From NCBI RefSeq assembly GCF_000236905.1, contig NC_016535.1, positions 310,001 through 374,000 on the forward strand: 64,000 nucleotides of DNA, written 5' to 3'. A program made the position numbers and the translations under genes. This document shows positions 48,767 through 57,689 of the stretch, in pieces. The notes below the pieces were generated by a model. That model was not told where the DNA came from and did no database searches. It worked only from the letters and a program-made list of their open reading frames with translations. The DNA comes from Tetrapisispora phaffii CBS 4417. Its lineage: Eukaryota > Ascomycota > Saccharomycetes > Saccharomycetales > Saccharomycetaceae. Numbering within the stretch: the first letter of the stretch is position 1; each line of letters opens with the position of its first letter.

Positions 48767-51109
48767 ATGGCAAAAAGACATAAGCACTACGATAACAGAC
48801 ATAAAAAGAGCAAGAAGAAGAGTGGTGGCAAACCCAGTGGTAAGGTTAAAAGTACTGCTTCACATGGGAAGAAGAAAACGACTGCCGGTAGAGGTGATGG
48901 TAGTTGGGTAGATTCTTCTGTACCTGGAGGCTCGGTTGACTTTGGAATGAACTTCGATAAATCAGTACAGAATCACTACTTTGGGAATTCTAAAAATAAA
49001 AATAGACACAACAGACTGAGGGACGGTGTTTTCAGACCTGGTTATAACAGAGACTCTGAGGACTCTTATTTTGAGAACTCGTCTTTCAGAAAGAGACCTA
49101 TGGTTTTTGTTAAGTCTGACTGCGATTGGAATTCTGCAGATGCCAAATTGAAACGTTTAATTAAAATCAATAACAAAAAAACAAAAAATAATTTTAAAGA
49201 CTTATATGAATCTGACGAGTTAGAAAACTCTAGTGAAAATGATTTAACTGAAGATATACAGCTAGACAACAATCATGCGAAAACTGTTGTATCACATGAA
49301 GAAACGAGTGACAGCGAAGACATTCTTGAAGGGCAAATTTCGATCGAAGATGTCGCGGATACTGAGCCTGAGACTTCTGATAATAATGATATTCAACAGC
49401 TAGACAATGATGACTTATACTTTGTCGATGACGATCCCGAACCAATGCAAAAACCAGTGAAGTCAGTTCATGTCGAAGAACCTGTTTTTTCCAAGACTCC
49501 ATCGGCTCCCTTAGCTGTTTCTTTTGATCCAATATTAACAGTTGGTAAAGTTGAGTTGAAAGTCAGTGAGAATGAGGACTCCGGCAAGGTAACCACCGAT
49601 ATCCATCCAGCCAAGGCTTACCATCCCTTTAGAGACTATATTTCTAATGTCATGGATAATATGGAGACAATGTTCAGTGACGAAGACGAATTTATGGAAG
49701 ATGATATGGATTACGAAATTATGTATGATGAAATGAAATCCCAACAGGAGTCCTCTGTGTTTTCACAAGCAAAAGACATAGTGACAAACATAGAGAACCT
49801 GAATATTTCTGAATCAACCAATAGTATCAATAATAGGGTCAAGGAAGAAATTATAGAAGGGGAAACAGAAGAGATTATAGAAGTGAAGAAAGAACCTGAA
49901 TATCCAGAATTTGGATTCTGTGAAGAAGATTTTGCGGTCAACACAAGCGACCTTACCGTTAGCAATATACGATTTGGAGCCCAATCCAATTCTTACTATT
50001 TTCAAGCATACAAACTATTTGGTGATTATGATTCTCGATGGGCAGACCAGGATATTCTGGTCGACTTTATTCTTGAAACAATGGGCCTTCCGGAACATAG
50101 GCTAAATGCCTTTTTAGATTATATAAGAAATTGTGTAGTACCTGATGAGGAACCTTCAGAGCCAAACTTTGATGATATGCCTTTTTCAGACACCAGCGAA
50201 GAAGAAGAATCCGATGACAGTGACAATGAAGAGTTGACTGATGACCGATTAGAAGGCGTAGACGATCTAGTGTATTATTCTATGAAGTATGGGAATCAAC
50301 GTAATATTGAGTATGAGACAAAAAGTATACAGACAACAGGCAAGGGAACGAAGAAAAAACTGTTGATCAGAGACGATATGGCGATGGACAATGAGACGAT
50401 CAATGAATTACAAAGTAAGTTATGCACTAGACTTTCGAACAAAGCAAAGAAGAAGAAATCAAAACTAGATTTCATCGAACAAGAGCATGCGATTTCCGAG
50501 GATCTGTATAAAAAATATCCGTTGGGCCTTCACATATTAAACATCAAGGATGAATTTGATAACTACTACAACGATAAGAACAAGAAATCGCTGATTTTCC
50601 CTCCTCTAGATCCGCATGGCAATAAGACAATTCGCAACATTGCCAAATACTATTCCATGAAGACCACAAAGATTGGTAGCGGTCGGAATGTGCATATGGC
50701 AGTGCAAAAACTCAAGATCACTTATCGAAGAACTCCAAATTACAATATAATCAACAACATCACAGAGCAACGGCCTATATTCTTGCGGTTCGACGTCGAT
50801 AAACCGCAAAAGGAGCATAAACGCACGGAGACGATCCGTTTATCGAAGTTCCGGAAAGCCCATGGTGTCAAACAGGGCAACTTCACAGTGAAGGAAGGCG
50901 AACTGGTGGGCGAGCATGCACCAGAACTAGGTCACGACAACATTGGTATGCGCATGCTAATGAAGCTTGGGTGGAACAAAGGCGAAGGTCTAGGAACCAT
51001 GGGCCTGGGCATCTCCGAGCCCGTTCTTGCGACGGTCAAGACCTCCAAGAAAGGTCTTGGACACCAGGACGCCAGCACCAACAGCGCCCGAAGCATCGGC
51101 ACCGACTGA
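48767..51109 (+). CDS. SQS1: G-patch activator of Prp43 helicase
   Basis: Sqs1 (Pfa1) stimulates the DEAH helicase Prp43 during 20S pre-rRNA maturation and spliceosome recycling. The 780-residue product (767 in S. cerevisiae) starts with a lysine-rich nuclear-type N-terminus (KKSKKKSGGKPSGKVK). Long acidic stretches follow (about 140-330 and 460-500), then an R3H-like single-strand nucleic-acid-binding domain (about 594-650) and a C-terminal G-patch at about 722-765 (MRMLMKLGWNKGEGLG). Base composition is unusual: about 30% GC in the middle of the gene, rising to about 62% over the G-patch, although both halves code for conserved protein. It is tandem to PDR16. Confidence 0.94.
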   Translation: MAKRHKHYDNRHKKSKKKSGGKPSGKVKSTASHGKKKTTAGRGDGSWVDSSVPGGSVDFGMNFDKSVQNHYFGNSKNKNRHNRLRDGVFRPGYNRDSEDSYFENSSFRKRPMVFVKSDCDWNSADAKLKRLIKINNKKTKNNFKDLYESDELENSSENDLTEDIQLDNNHAKTVVSHEETSDSEDILEGQISIEDVADTEPETSDNNDIQQLDNDDLYFVDDDPEPMQKPVKSVHVEEPVFSKTPSAPLAVSFDPILTVGKVELKVSENEDSGKVTTDIHPAKAYHPFRDYISNVMDNMETMFSDEDEFMEDDMDYEIMYDEMKSQQESSVFSQAKDIVTNIENLNISESTNSINNRVKEEIIEGETEEIIEVKKEPEYPEFGFCEEDFAVNTSDLTVSNIRFGAQSNSYYFQAYKLFGDYDSRWADQDILVDFILETMGLPEHRLNAFLDYIRNCVVPDEEPSEPNFDDMPFSDTSEEEESDDSDNEELTDDRLEGVDDLVYYSMKYGNQRNIEYETKSIQTTGKGTKKKLLIRDDMAMDNETINELQSKLCTRLSNKAKKKKSKLDFIEQEHAISEDLYKKYPLGLHILNIKDEFDNYYNDKNKKSLIFPPLDPHGNKTIRNIAKYYSMKTTKIGSGRNVHMAVQKLKITYRRTPNYNIINNITEQRPIFLRFDVDKPQKEHKRTETIRLSKFRKAHGVKQGNFTVKEGELVGEHAPELGHDNIGMRMLMKLGWNKGEGLGTMGLGISEPVLATVKTSKKGLGHQDASTNSARSIGTD

Positions 51110-51228
51110 GCGCAACATACATTTAGTACCTTACATTACATAGACGCCTCCAGTAACACATTTCTTAGCACACCTTACATAGATACCAAATCCGACAACC
51201 AGCATCCACTACGCCCTCACTGCGGCCT

Positions 51229-51279
51229 TCCGCGGAAATAACAGCGCAAACCACAGCAAACCACCGCCCGTTCCGCGGG
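51229..51279. promoter_or_regulatory. Two pleiotropic drug response elements upstream of PDR16
   Basis: TCCGCGGA at 51229-51236 is a perfect PDRE, and TCCGCGGG at 51272-51279 differs by one base. They are 368-418 bp before PDR16, whose S. cerevisiae orthologue is activated by Pdr1/Pdr3 through such sites. The known biology makes this one of the better-supported regulatory calls in the window. Confidence 0.75.
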
Positions 51280-51308
51280 CCAACGCGCGCAAACGAAAAA
51301 CTGAAAAA

Positions 51309-51401
51309 TCGAAATTCCGAAATACTGAAATTTCGAAATGTCTCGAGGCCCTCGAGACACACCATTAGAGTTTCGACGACCTCTGCTTCGCAGAGGTCGT
51401 C
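51309..51401. repeat. Three consecutive inverted repeats before PDR16
   Basis: Three perfect inverted repeats lie end to end in 93 bp. TCGAAATT-N12-AATTTCGA spans 51309-51336. TGTCTCGAGG-c-CCTCGAGACA spans 51339-51359 (10-bp arms, one-base centre). GACGACCTCTGC-ttc-GCAGAGGTCGTC spans 51375-51401 (12-bp arms, three-base loop). In RNA or single-stranded DNA each could form a hairpin; the last two are strong. They sit between the PDREs and the TATA region. Confidence 0.9.
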
Positions 51402-51529
51402 CATTCTTACTGAACATCGTCACATGGAGAGCTGTCAGTTGTCGCTCGCTGCTCAATTAGTCGAACATCCACGCGACTCTGCTCGTTGTCTATGCTCTTT
51501 TCCGGCTGAATTTTCAATTGCATTATTAA

Positions 51530-52684
<1,155 letters not shown>

Positions 52685-52973
52685 TTAATTCACGTCATCG
52701 ACTTCAAATTTAAAAATAATTCATTTGTTATAAAGGCATTACAGCGTACATTATTAAGATTCTTAAAAGGCAGGTTATAATTTAATTTACAACTCTGAAC
52801 TAGATCTCCGACCGGATATATACATATATCAGAAAAGATAATTTTTATATAATACTTTATAAACTTCTTAATATTAATTGTATGCATTTAAGTTAGTTAC
52901 TTTTTTCATCTATATTTTGTGTAAATATATACTTCTGTTATTCTATGAATATGCTTGTTTAACATTTTCCAAA

Positions 52974-53828
52974 CTAAAACGGTTTAGCACATTTACGTTT
53001 TTCCGTTGCACCTGTCGAAGGAACTACCATAGTTTCCCAATCCAAAGCATACATTTGATTTCCTGCTCCATTACCACTTTTAGCGAAAACAACACCCAAA
53101 TCATCTTTAGCAGTTGTTAGATAATAATTCACACCATCACCCAATGATAATATCTGTGCTCTTACAATGTCTCCAGGTTTAAAACACTCAATGATTTTAA
53201 CACTATCTCTTTCCGTGGCTCTAACATCTTGCGATCTCAATGTACCTCTAAATGGATCACCAAAATCGGAGGATGTTTGAGAAACAGAATATGATGCAGA
53301 ACCTGAACCAGCACCTGCAGCTACTACTCCGTGGCCATTGCTACCGACTCCACTATCTATTGGAACTGGGCTATTTTCAACCGCTAAAATCTCTAGACTT
53401 ACGTTTTGCAAAGTGATTCTTGTGACCTTTGCCAATACAATATCTCCTTCCTTTGGTAAATTATTTGTTAATTCGTTGTCAACTTCGGATGATGTGTTGT
53501 TTCTTTTATGAACAACAGAGACTTTTATTTTTTTAATCTCTCTTGTGCCATTATTACTATGATTCTTTTCATCTTCAGCAGTCTCATTCAACTCATCTAA
53601 ATTGGAAGAATCCATTTTAAAATCTTCTTCGATTTTTACTGTACCGACCAAAGTAGAATTGATAATATTAACAACCGTCCCATTAAGATTGTGTTTCTGT
53701 AGTCGAGTACCTGGACCTGCTATATACTCATAAACTATACTTTTATCATTTTCTTCTTTAATGTCAAATGCAGGACAAAGTAATTGGCCTGGAATTACAG
53801 ATTCTGGAAATTTGAAGTTAATACTCAT
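52974..53828 (-). CDS. CSL4: Exosome cap subunit Csl4
   Basis: Csl4 is a cap subunit of the RNA exosome that bridges ring subunits and helps recruit cofactors. The 284-residue protein (292 in S. cerevisiae) has an N-terminal domain (PESVIPGQLLCPAFDI), a variable acidic linker and an S1 domain (about residues 135-240, VDNELTNNLPKEGDIVLAKVTRI). The C-terminal segment (VKIIECFKPGDIVRAQILSLGD) continues to the end. A Gly/Ala/Ser-rich insertion sits inside the S1 region (GSNGHGVVAAGAGSGSASYS). I used the Met at 53828 (MSINFKFPES) rather than 53855 because the family starts here. BNI4 lies upstream on the same strand, as in S. cerevisiae. Confidence 0.94.
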   Translation of the reverse strand: MSINFKFPESVIPGQLLCPAFDIKEENDKSIVYEYIAGPGTRLQKHNLNGTVVNIINSTLVGTVKIEEDFKMDSSNLDELNETAEDEKNHSNNGTREIKKIKVSVVHKRNNTSSEVDNELTNNLPKEGDIVLAKVTRITLQNVSLEILAVENSPVPIDSGVGSNGHGVVAAGAGSGSASYSVSQTSSDFGDPFRGTLRSQDVRATERDSVKIIECFKPGDIVRAQILSLGDGVNYYLTTAKDDLGVVFAKSGNGAGNQMYALDWETMVVPSTGATEKRKCAKPF

Positions 53829-54241
53829 CCTTATTAAAATTGCTTTGGTTTTCAAAAAAGCTACTATTGTTAATATTATTTGAAATTAATGAGAGTTGGT
53901 GAAGAGATTATGCTTTTATTAAATTACATTTATTGTCAATTTAACATTATTTATTAAAGCCTTTTTATAATTCCATCTCATCTTATAATATTTTTTCAGT
54001 TTTAAGCTTGCGAAATTTTTCACTACAAAGGTATCCCAATTTTCAAATGCTATCATTTCCAGATATGAATTAAATATTGGTTAAACTTTATCATAATCGC
54101 AGTGATAAAGATTTTGTAAGTAGTGTTACTATTGAATTTATTATGATCTTGAAATTATGGATTGTTCATTGTATGTATTTGGTGAAAAAACTTTATGTTT
54201 TTTCTTTATTTATTTACAAAACTATTTGTAACATGAGTTAT
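53829..54241. other. BNI4-CSL4 intergenic region
   Basis: A 413 bp AT-rich gap comprising the BNI4 3' end and CSL4 promoter. It contains the CSL4 PAC/RRPE pair. An 11-base ARS-consensus-like sequence with one mismatch (CTTTATGTTTT, about 54190) also occurs; this is weak evidence for an origin. Confidence 0.6.
53975..54023 (-). promoter_or_regulatory. PAC and RRPE pair upstream of CSL4
   Basis: On the minus strand GATGAGAT (PAC, 53975-53982) and GTGAAAAATTTCG (RRPE-like, 54011-54023) lie 147-195 bp before the CSL4 start. This repeats the arrangement found at RRP40, the other exosome cap gene in the window. Confidence 0.6.
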
Positions 54242-57043
54242 CTAGTAAAAATGAGTATAACATTTTGAATCCTCGTGAATTTCCATTTCACTTTTTAATT
54301 CGTTTAACTCGATCTTTATCATTTGTGCCAATTGTGGAGTAAGTTGGTTACACGCTGAAATATCTGGTGTTCGGTCGTACTCATGTTCACCATACGTTTC
54401 ATATAAAATAATCTGATTAGAAAATTTCAATCTTGAATTTGGTCTGACGTATGACATGTTAGTAGTAGCCAAGTCTGAGAAAATTGTGTTTTCACTCTTC
54501 GATATCTCATCCTCTCTGTCAGATTGGAAGTTGCTTAAACCTTTAAATGACATGGATATAGGTCTACTACAATCATTGTCAGATTCTGGTAAAAATGCAT
54601 TATGTTTGTTTTGTGAAGGTTCAGTCAATTCTTCCAAATCATTGAAATCTTCATTGTCAAAATCAGATCTGAATACTTCATCATCGAATTCTATTTTTTC
54701 TTCGTTAAAATTATCATTTTCTGATTGTTGATATTCATTTTCTCCTGTAAAGTTATGTTTAAACTGTGCATCCTCTTGTTCTATGGTCTCATGAATGTTT
54801 TGTATGTAATTATAAGAAGTCGGTTCCAAATTTGTGCAGCCATCCTCAATTGAAATAACAGGGATGCTAGATTGAGAATTATCTTCGAGGTTGATAGTGT
54901 TATTTTGATGTTTAATACTTTGGGGCTCATTCTTAGAAGAAATATCGAAATTAAAATCTAGACCATCTCCAAAGTTAATAATATTTGCAAATTCCATTAT
55001 ATCTGTCATTAGTTCATCATCTGGGGTAGTTTCGGTTAAGAGGGTGCTTGAGTTGTTTATTTTTGTATTGCCCTCCATTTCAGGGTCGGAGTCTATCACC
55101 AAACTATTTAATTGTTCTTCTAATGATCCAAAAGAAAAGTCGTTAGCATGGCTATCTATTAATTTTGATTGTTTATACTCAGTGTAATCAACGTCATCAT
55201 CCTCAAAATATAATATATTAGATTGATTATCTCCAGAAGGAAACCTACCACTTCTTAATATACTGCTTGCCGGTGATTTGGTTAAATCGGGTGTTGAAAG
55301 TACAACAGATGTAGGTTCACTGATAAACATTCCTTCATTTTTAGCATTTATAGATAGGGATTCTGTCAAAGATTTTCTTTGTGAAGCACTAGAATTACGT
55401 TTTGATTTTAAGGATCTTGAACGTTCTAATGATATAATAGATTCCACTTCATGTGAATCAAGAGATTTGGGGAATAGCGATAATCCGGTGTCAATTGAGT
55501 TATTCAAAGACTTGTCTGTTGATAAATAATCAATATTTCTGGAAGCTTTTCTACTGATGCTCTTTGTTTCCTCATCTGAGGTTATCTTTTCTTTATTTTG
55601 ATGCATTAATTCTTTCTCAAAATCTAGTGGAGTGGATTTTCTTTGAAGAATCTTCGCATTGTTACTACTTTTTGATTTTGTTCTGCTTCTAGTCTTTTTG
55701 ATGTCTAGGGTATTAGATGTCTTGTCTTCTTTGTTCTTTTTAAAATTGTTGAAGATGCTACCACTACTATGAGATTTTTTAGTTAATTTTACTGGAGTTG
55801 TATCGTTAAGTTCTGAACGTGCTGAAAATGTAGTGGATTGTGGAATCCCATTACTGAGAGAATTCTTTTCCTTCGGAGATTTTTTCTTCAAGAAGGAAAA
55901 AATGCTTTTCTTCTTGTTAGGTGTAGTTATTGGTTCTTGTCTTTTTATTGGAGTAACTTTACTCTCTGATTTTGTTGGGATTGACTTTTTTTTGTCAGAA
56001 TCTCTAGAAGGTATCTTAGATGTTGAATGATGGCTGCTTGTAGATTTCGTTTCTGAAGGCCCCACTATTTTATTAGATGCAACAGGACTTTCCTCGGTAG
56101 ATTCATTTCTAATTACAGGAACCTGCTCTATGACCCTTCCCGTGGAAGAGTCCCCTTGGCTATGTATTAACGTATCTTGTGAATAAGCTGATTTGGAAGG
56201 TGAGTTATCATTTTCTTGAGATTGTGTCGGTTGAGATAATCCGTTGATCTGCTCAGTTGTAATTGAAGAGACCCTTGGTACGGTTGTGGAATAACTTTGT
56301 TTGCTTGATATCAGAGGTCTTGCCGAAGGTTTGTTAATCAGAGGCAAAACATTCTTGCCATTGGGATTTGGGGAACTCAAGAAATCAGGTTGTTCGTAGA
56401 TCAACTTGTTTATGTTTTTGTTAGCTCCTCCAGGAAATTTAGACCTCCTGTCATCATCATGGATATCTATTAGGTTTGGAGACCCGATTAAATTTGGTGA
56501 AGATGAATCTATGAGGTTTGCTATATTTTTATTAATAAGTTTGTTGGGAGAAGCATGTATATGTTCTAGCGATTGCTGTTCGGAAATACTGTTTTGAATA
56601 ATTTCTCCCTCAAAGGATTTTTCATCACTTGATTCTTCTACAATAGAGTTCTCCAAGATCATGCTCGATCTTATTTTACGATCCGCCTGTCTGGATTTTT
56701 CAGTCAAGATCCCAGCTAACGCACTTAACGATGGGGATGAACTCATATTTAGAGTGATAGTTTCATTACCCGATTTCTCTAAAGACATTTTTGATGATGA
56801 ATGTGGTCCATTTGAGTTGGGACCTTGGGCAATAACTTGTGTATTCTGTGGCATCGCATTCTCGTGAAAAATAGAAGAATCACAACCATCGGGCAACTCA
56901 CCAGCTGGTTCTGTGTCTTGTGAAATTTCATTCAAGATCAATGAATTTCTAAAATTTTTGACATGATCTGCCGAATTGATCGATGAGGAGGAATAGAAAG
57001 AAGAATTCCAGATATCAGAACTGTCCTGTTGTGTATCACTCAT
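54242..57043 (-). CDS. BNI4: Bud-neck scaffold Bni4 for chitin synthase III
   Basis: Bni4 tethers protein phosphatase 1 (Glc7) to septins at the bud neck and so positions chitin synthase III for the chitin ring. The 933-residue product (892 in S. cerevisiae) is mostly low-complexity Ser/Asn/Lys-rich sequence. Its N-terminus (MSDTQQDSSDIWNSSFYSS) and C-terminus are conserved. Near the end RLKFSNQIILYETYGEHEYD contains the PP1-docking RVxF-type motif as RLKF (about residues 871-874), and YTHFY is the last block. I used the Met at 57043 because upstream in-frame Mets add only MRLSPKIMNT. Short NLI/SPN repeats occur at about residues 175-250. The order CSL4-BNI4-SIN4-YTP1-KEX2 is that of S. cerevisiae. 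Confidence 0.93.
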   Translation of the reverse strand: MSDTQQDSSDIWNSSFYSSSSINSADHVKNFRNSLILNEISQDTEPAGELPDGCDSSIFHENAMPQNTQVIAQGPNSNGPHSSSKMSLEKSGNETITLNMSSSPSLSALAGILTEKSRQADRKIRSSMILENSIVEESSDEKSFEGEIIQNSISEQQSLEHIHASPNKLINKNIANLIDSSSPNLIGSPNLIDIHDDDRRSKFPGGANKNINKLIYEQPDFLSSPNPNGKNVLPLINKPSARPLISSKQSYSTTVPRVSSITTEQINGLSQPTQSQENDNSPSKSAYSQDTLIHSQGDSSTGRVIEQVPVIRNESTEESPVASNKIVGPSETKSTSSHHSTSKIPSRDSDKKKSIPTKSESKVTPIKRQEPITTPNKKKSIFSFLKKKSPKEKNSLSNGIPQSTTFSARSELNDTTPVKLTKKSHSSGSIFNNFKKNKEDKTSNTLDIKKTRSRTKSKSSNNAKILQRKSTPLDFEKELMHQNKEKITSDEETKSISRKASRNIDYLSTDKSLNNSIDTGLSLFPKSLDSHEVESIISLERSRSLKSKRNSSASQRKSLTESLSINAKNEGMFISEPTSVVLSTPDLTKSPASSILRSGRFPSGDNQSNILYFEDDDVDYTEYKQSKLIDSHANDFSFGSLEEQLNSLVIDSDPEMEGNTKINNSSTLLTETTPDDELMTDIMEFANIINFGDGLDFNFDISSKNEPQSIKHQNNTINLEDNSQSSIPVISIEDGCTNLEPTSYNYIQNIHETIEQEDAQFKHNFTGENEYQQSENDNFNEEKIEFDDEVFRSDFDNEDFNDLEELTEPSQNKHNAFLPESDNDCSRPISMSFKGLSNFQSDREDEISKSENTIFSDLATTNMSYVRPNSRLKFSNQIILYETYGEHEYDRTPDISACNQLTPQLAQMIKIELNELKSEMEIHEDSKCYTHFY

Positions 57044-57292
57044 AGTATTCATTATCTTTGGTGATAATCGCACCTGATCTTTACTTGCACCTAACCTTGG
57101 TAGAATATAAAATCAATCGATCGGACGCAACTAGCTAGATCAAGCAACTGAAATATACTTCTGCAAATCAGAGAAAGTTTTAAAAGTTTTTGCAGCTTAT
57201 TATGCAAAAGCACCTTAAGTCGATTGTGGTTGAACAGCCTAGCCCACTGATCGGTGGAAGCAACTTGATATATATTCCATTTCAAAGTGTTT

Positions 57293-57314
57293 TAAGAGAA
57301 GATAACTTCTCTTA
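57293..57314. repeat. Perfect 9-bp inverted repeat in the BNI4 promoter
   Basis: TAAGAGAAG and its exact reverse complement CTTCTCTTA flank a four-base ATAA centre. It lies 250-271 bp before the BNI4 start. It could be a protein-binding palindrome or an RNA hairpin in a long leader; nothing else is known. Confidence 0.8.
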
Positions 57315-57471
57315 GCTAGATTCCATTGACGTAAATTTTCATTTCGATATTTCATTTTCTCGATTGAACTTTTCCTCCCTACGGCACCATCTTCGACTTT
57401 TGACAAATAATTTAATATTTTTCCTATTTAGGTCAAACGATATTTTTAGGTTCCCATATCCCGACCAAAGG

Positions 57472-57477
57472 ACGCGT
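57472..57477. promoter_or_regulatory. MCB element upstream of BNI4
   Basis: ACGCGT is the MluI cell-cycle box bound by MBF. One copy about 430 bp upstream suggests late-G1 expression of BNI4, which would suit chitin-ring assembly, but a single six-base match is weak. Confidence 0.35.
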
Positions 57478-57689
57478 TACCCAATCATTAATTAACTACG
57501 GTAACTTAAAAATCTCGAGAAGTGTAAGAAGACAAGATGCTATGCTATATGTATATATGCATAATTATTATTAGATAGAGATGCAGATGTGTTTTGTAGA
57601 TGGATTGAGATTAGTTGTATTACTCTGAGACTATATTCTATTTATTGTTTCGTTCATTATATATTATTTGATGTGGTTTTGGATTGAAG

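Larger units (their letters stand above)
57044..57689. other. SIN4-BNI4 intergenic region
   Basis: A 646 bp tandem gap. A perfect 9-bp inverted repeat, TAAGAGAAG-ataa-CTTCTCTTA, lies at 57293-57314. An MCB element (ACGCGT, 57472-57477) lies 429 bp before BNI4 and is followed by TACCC. No gene seen. Confidence 0.65.

Noticed and set aside
51419..51426. GTCACATG, a centromere CDEI-type octamer in the PDR16 promoter
   Set aside because: It is not followed by an AT-rich CDEII or a CDEIII (TGTTTATG-CCGAA type); it is more likely a Cbf1-type site or chance.
54188..54200. ARS consensus-like CTTTATGTTTT near the BNI4 3' end
   Set aside because: One mismatch to the 11-base consensus, and such matches are frequent in AT-rich DNA.
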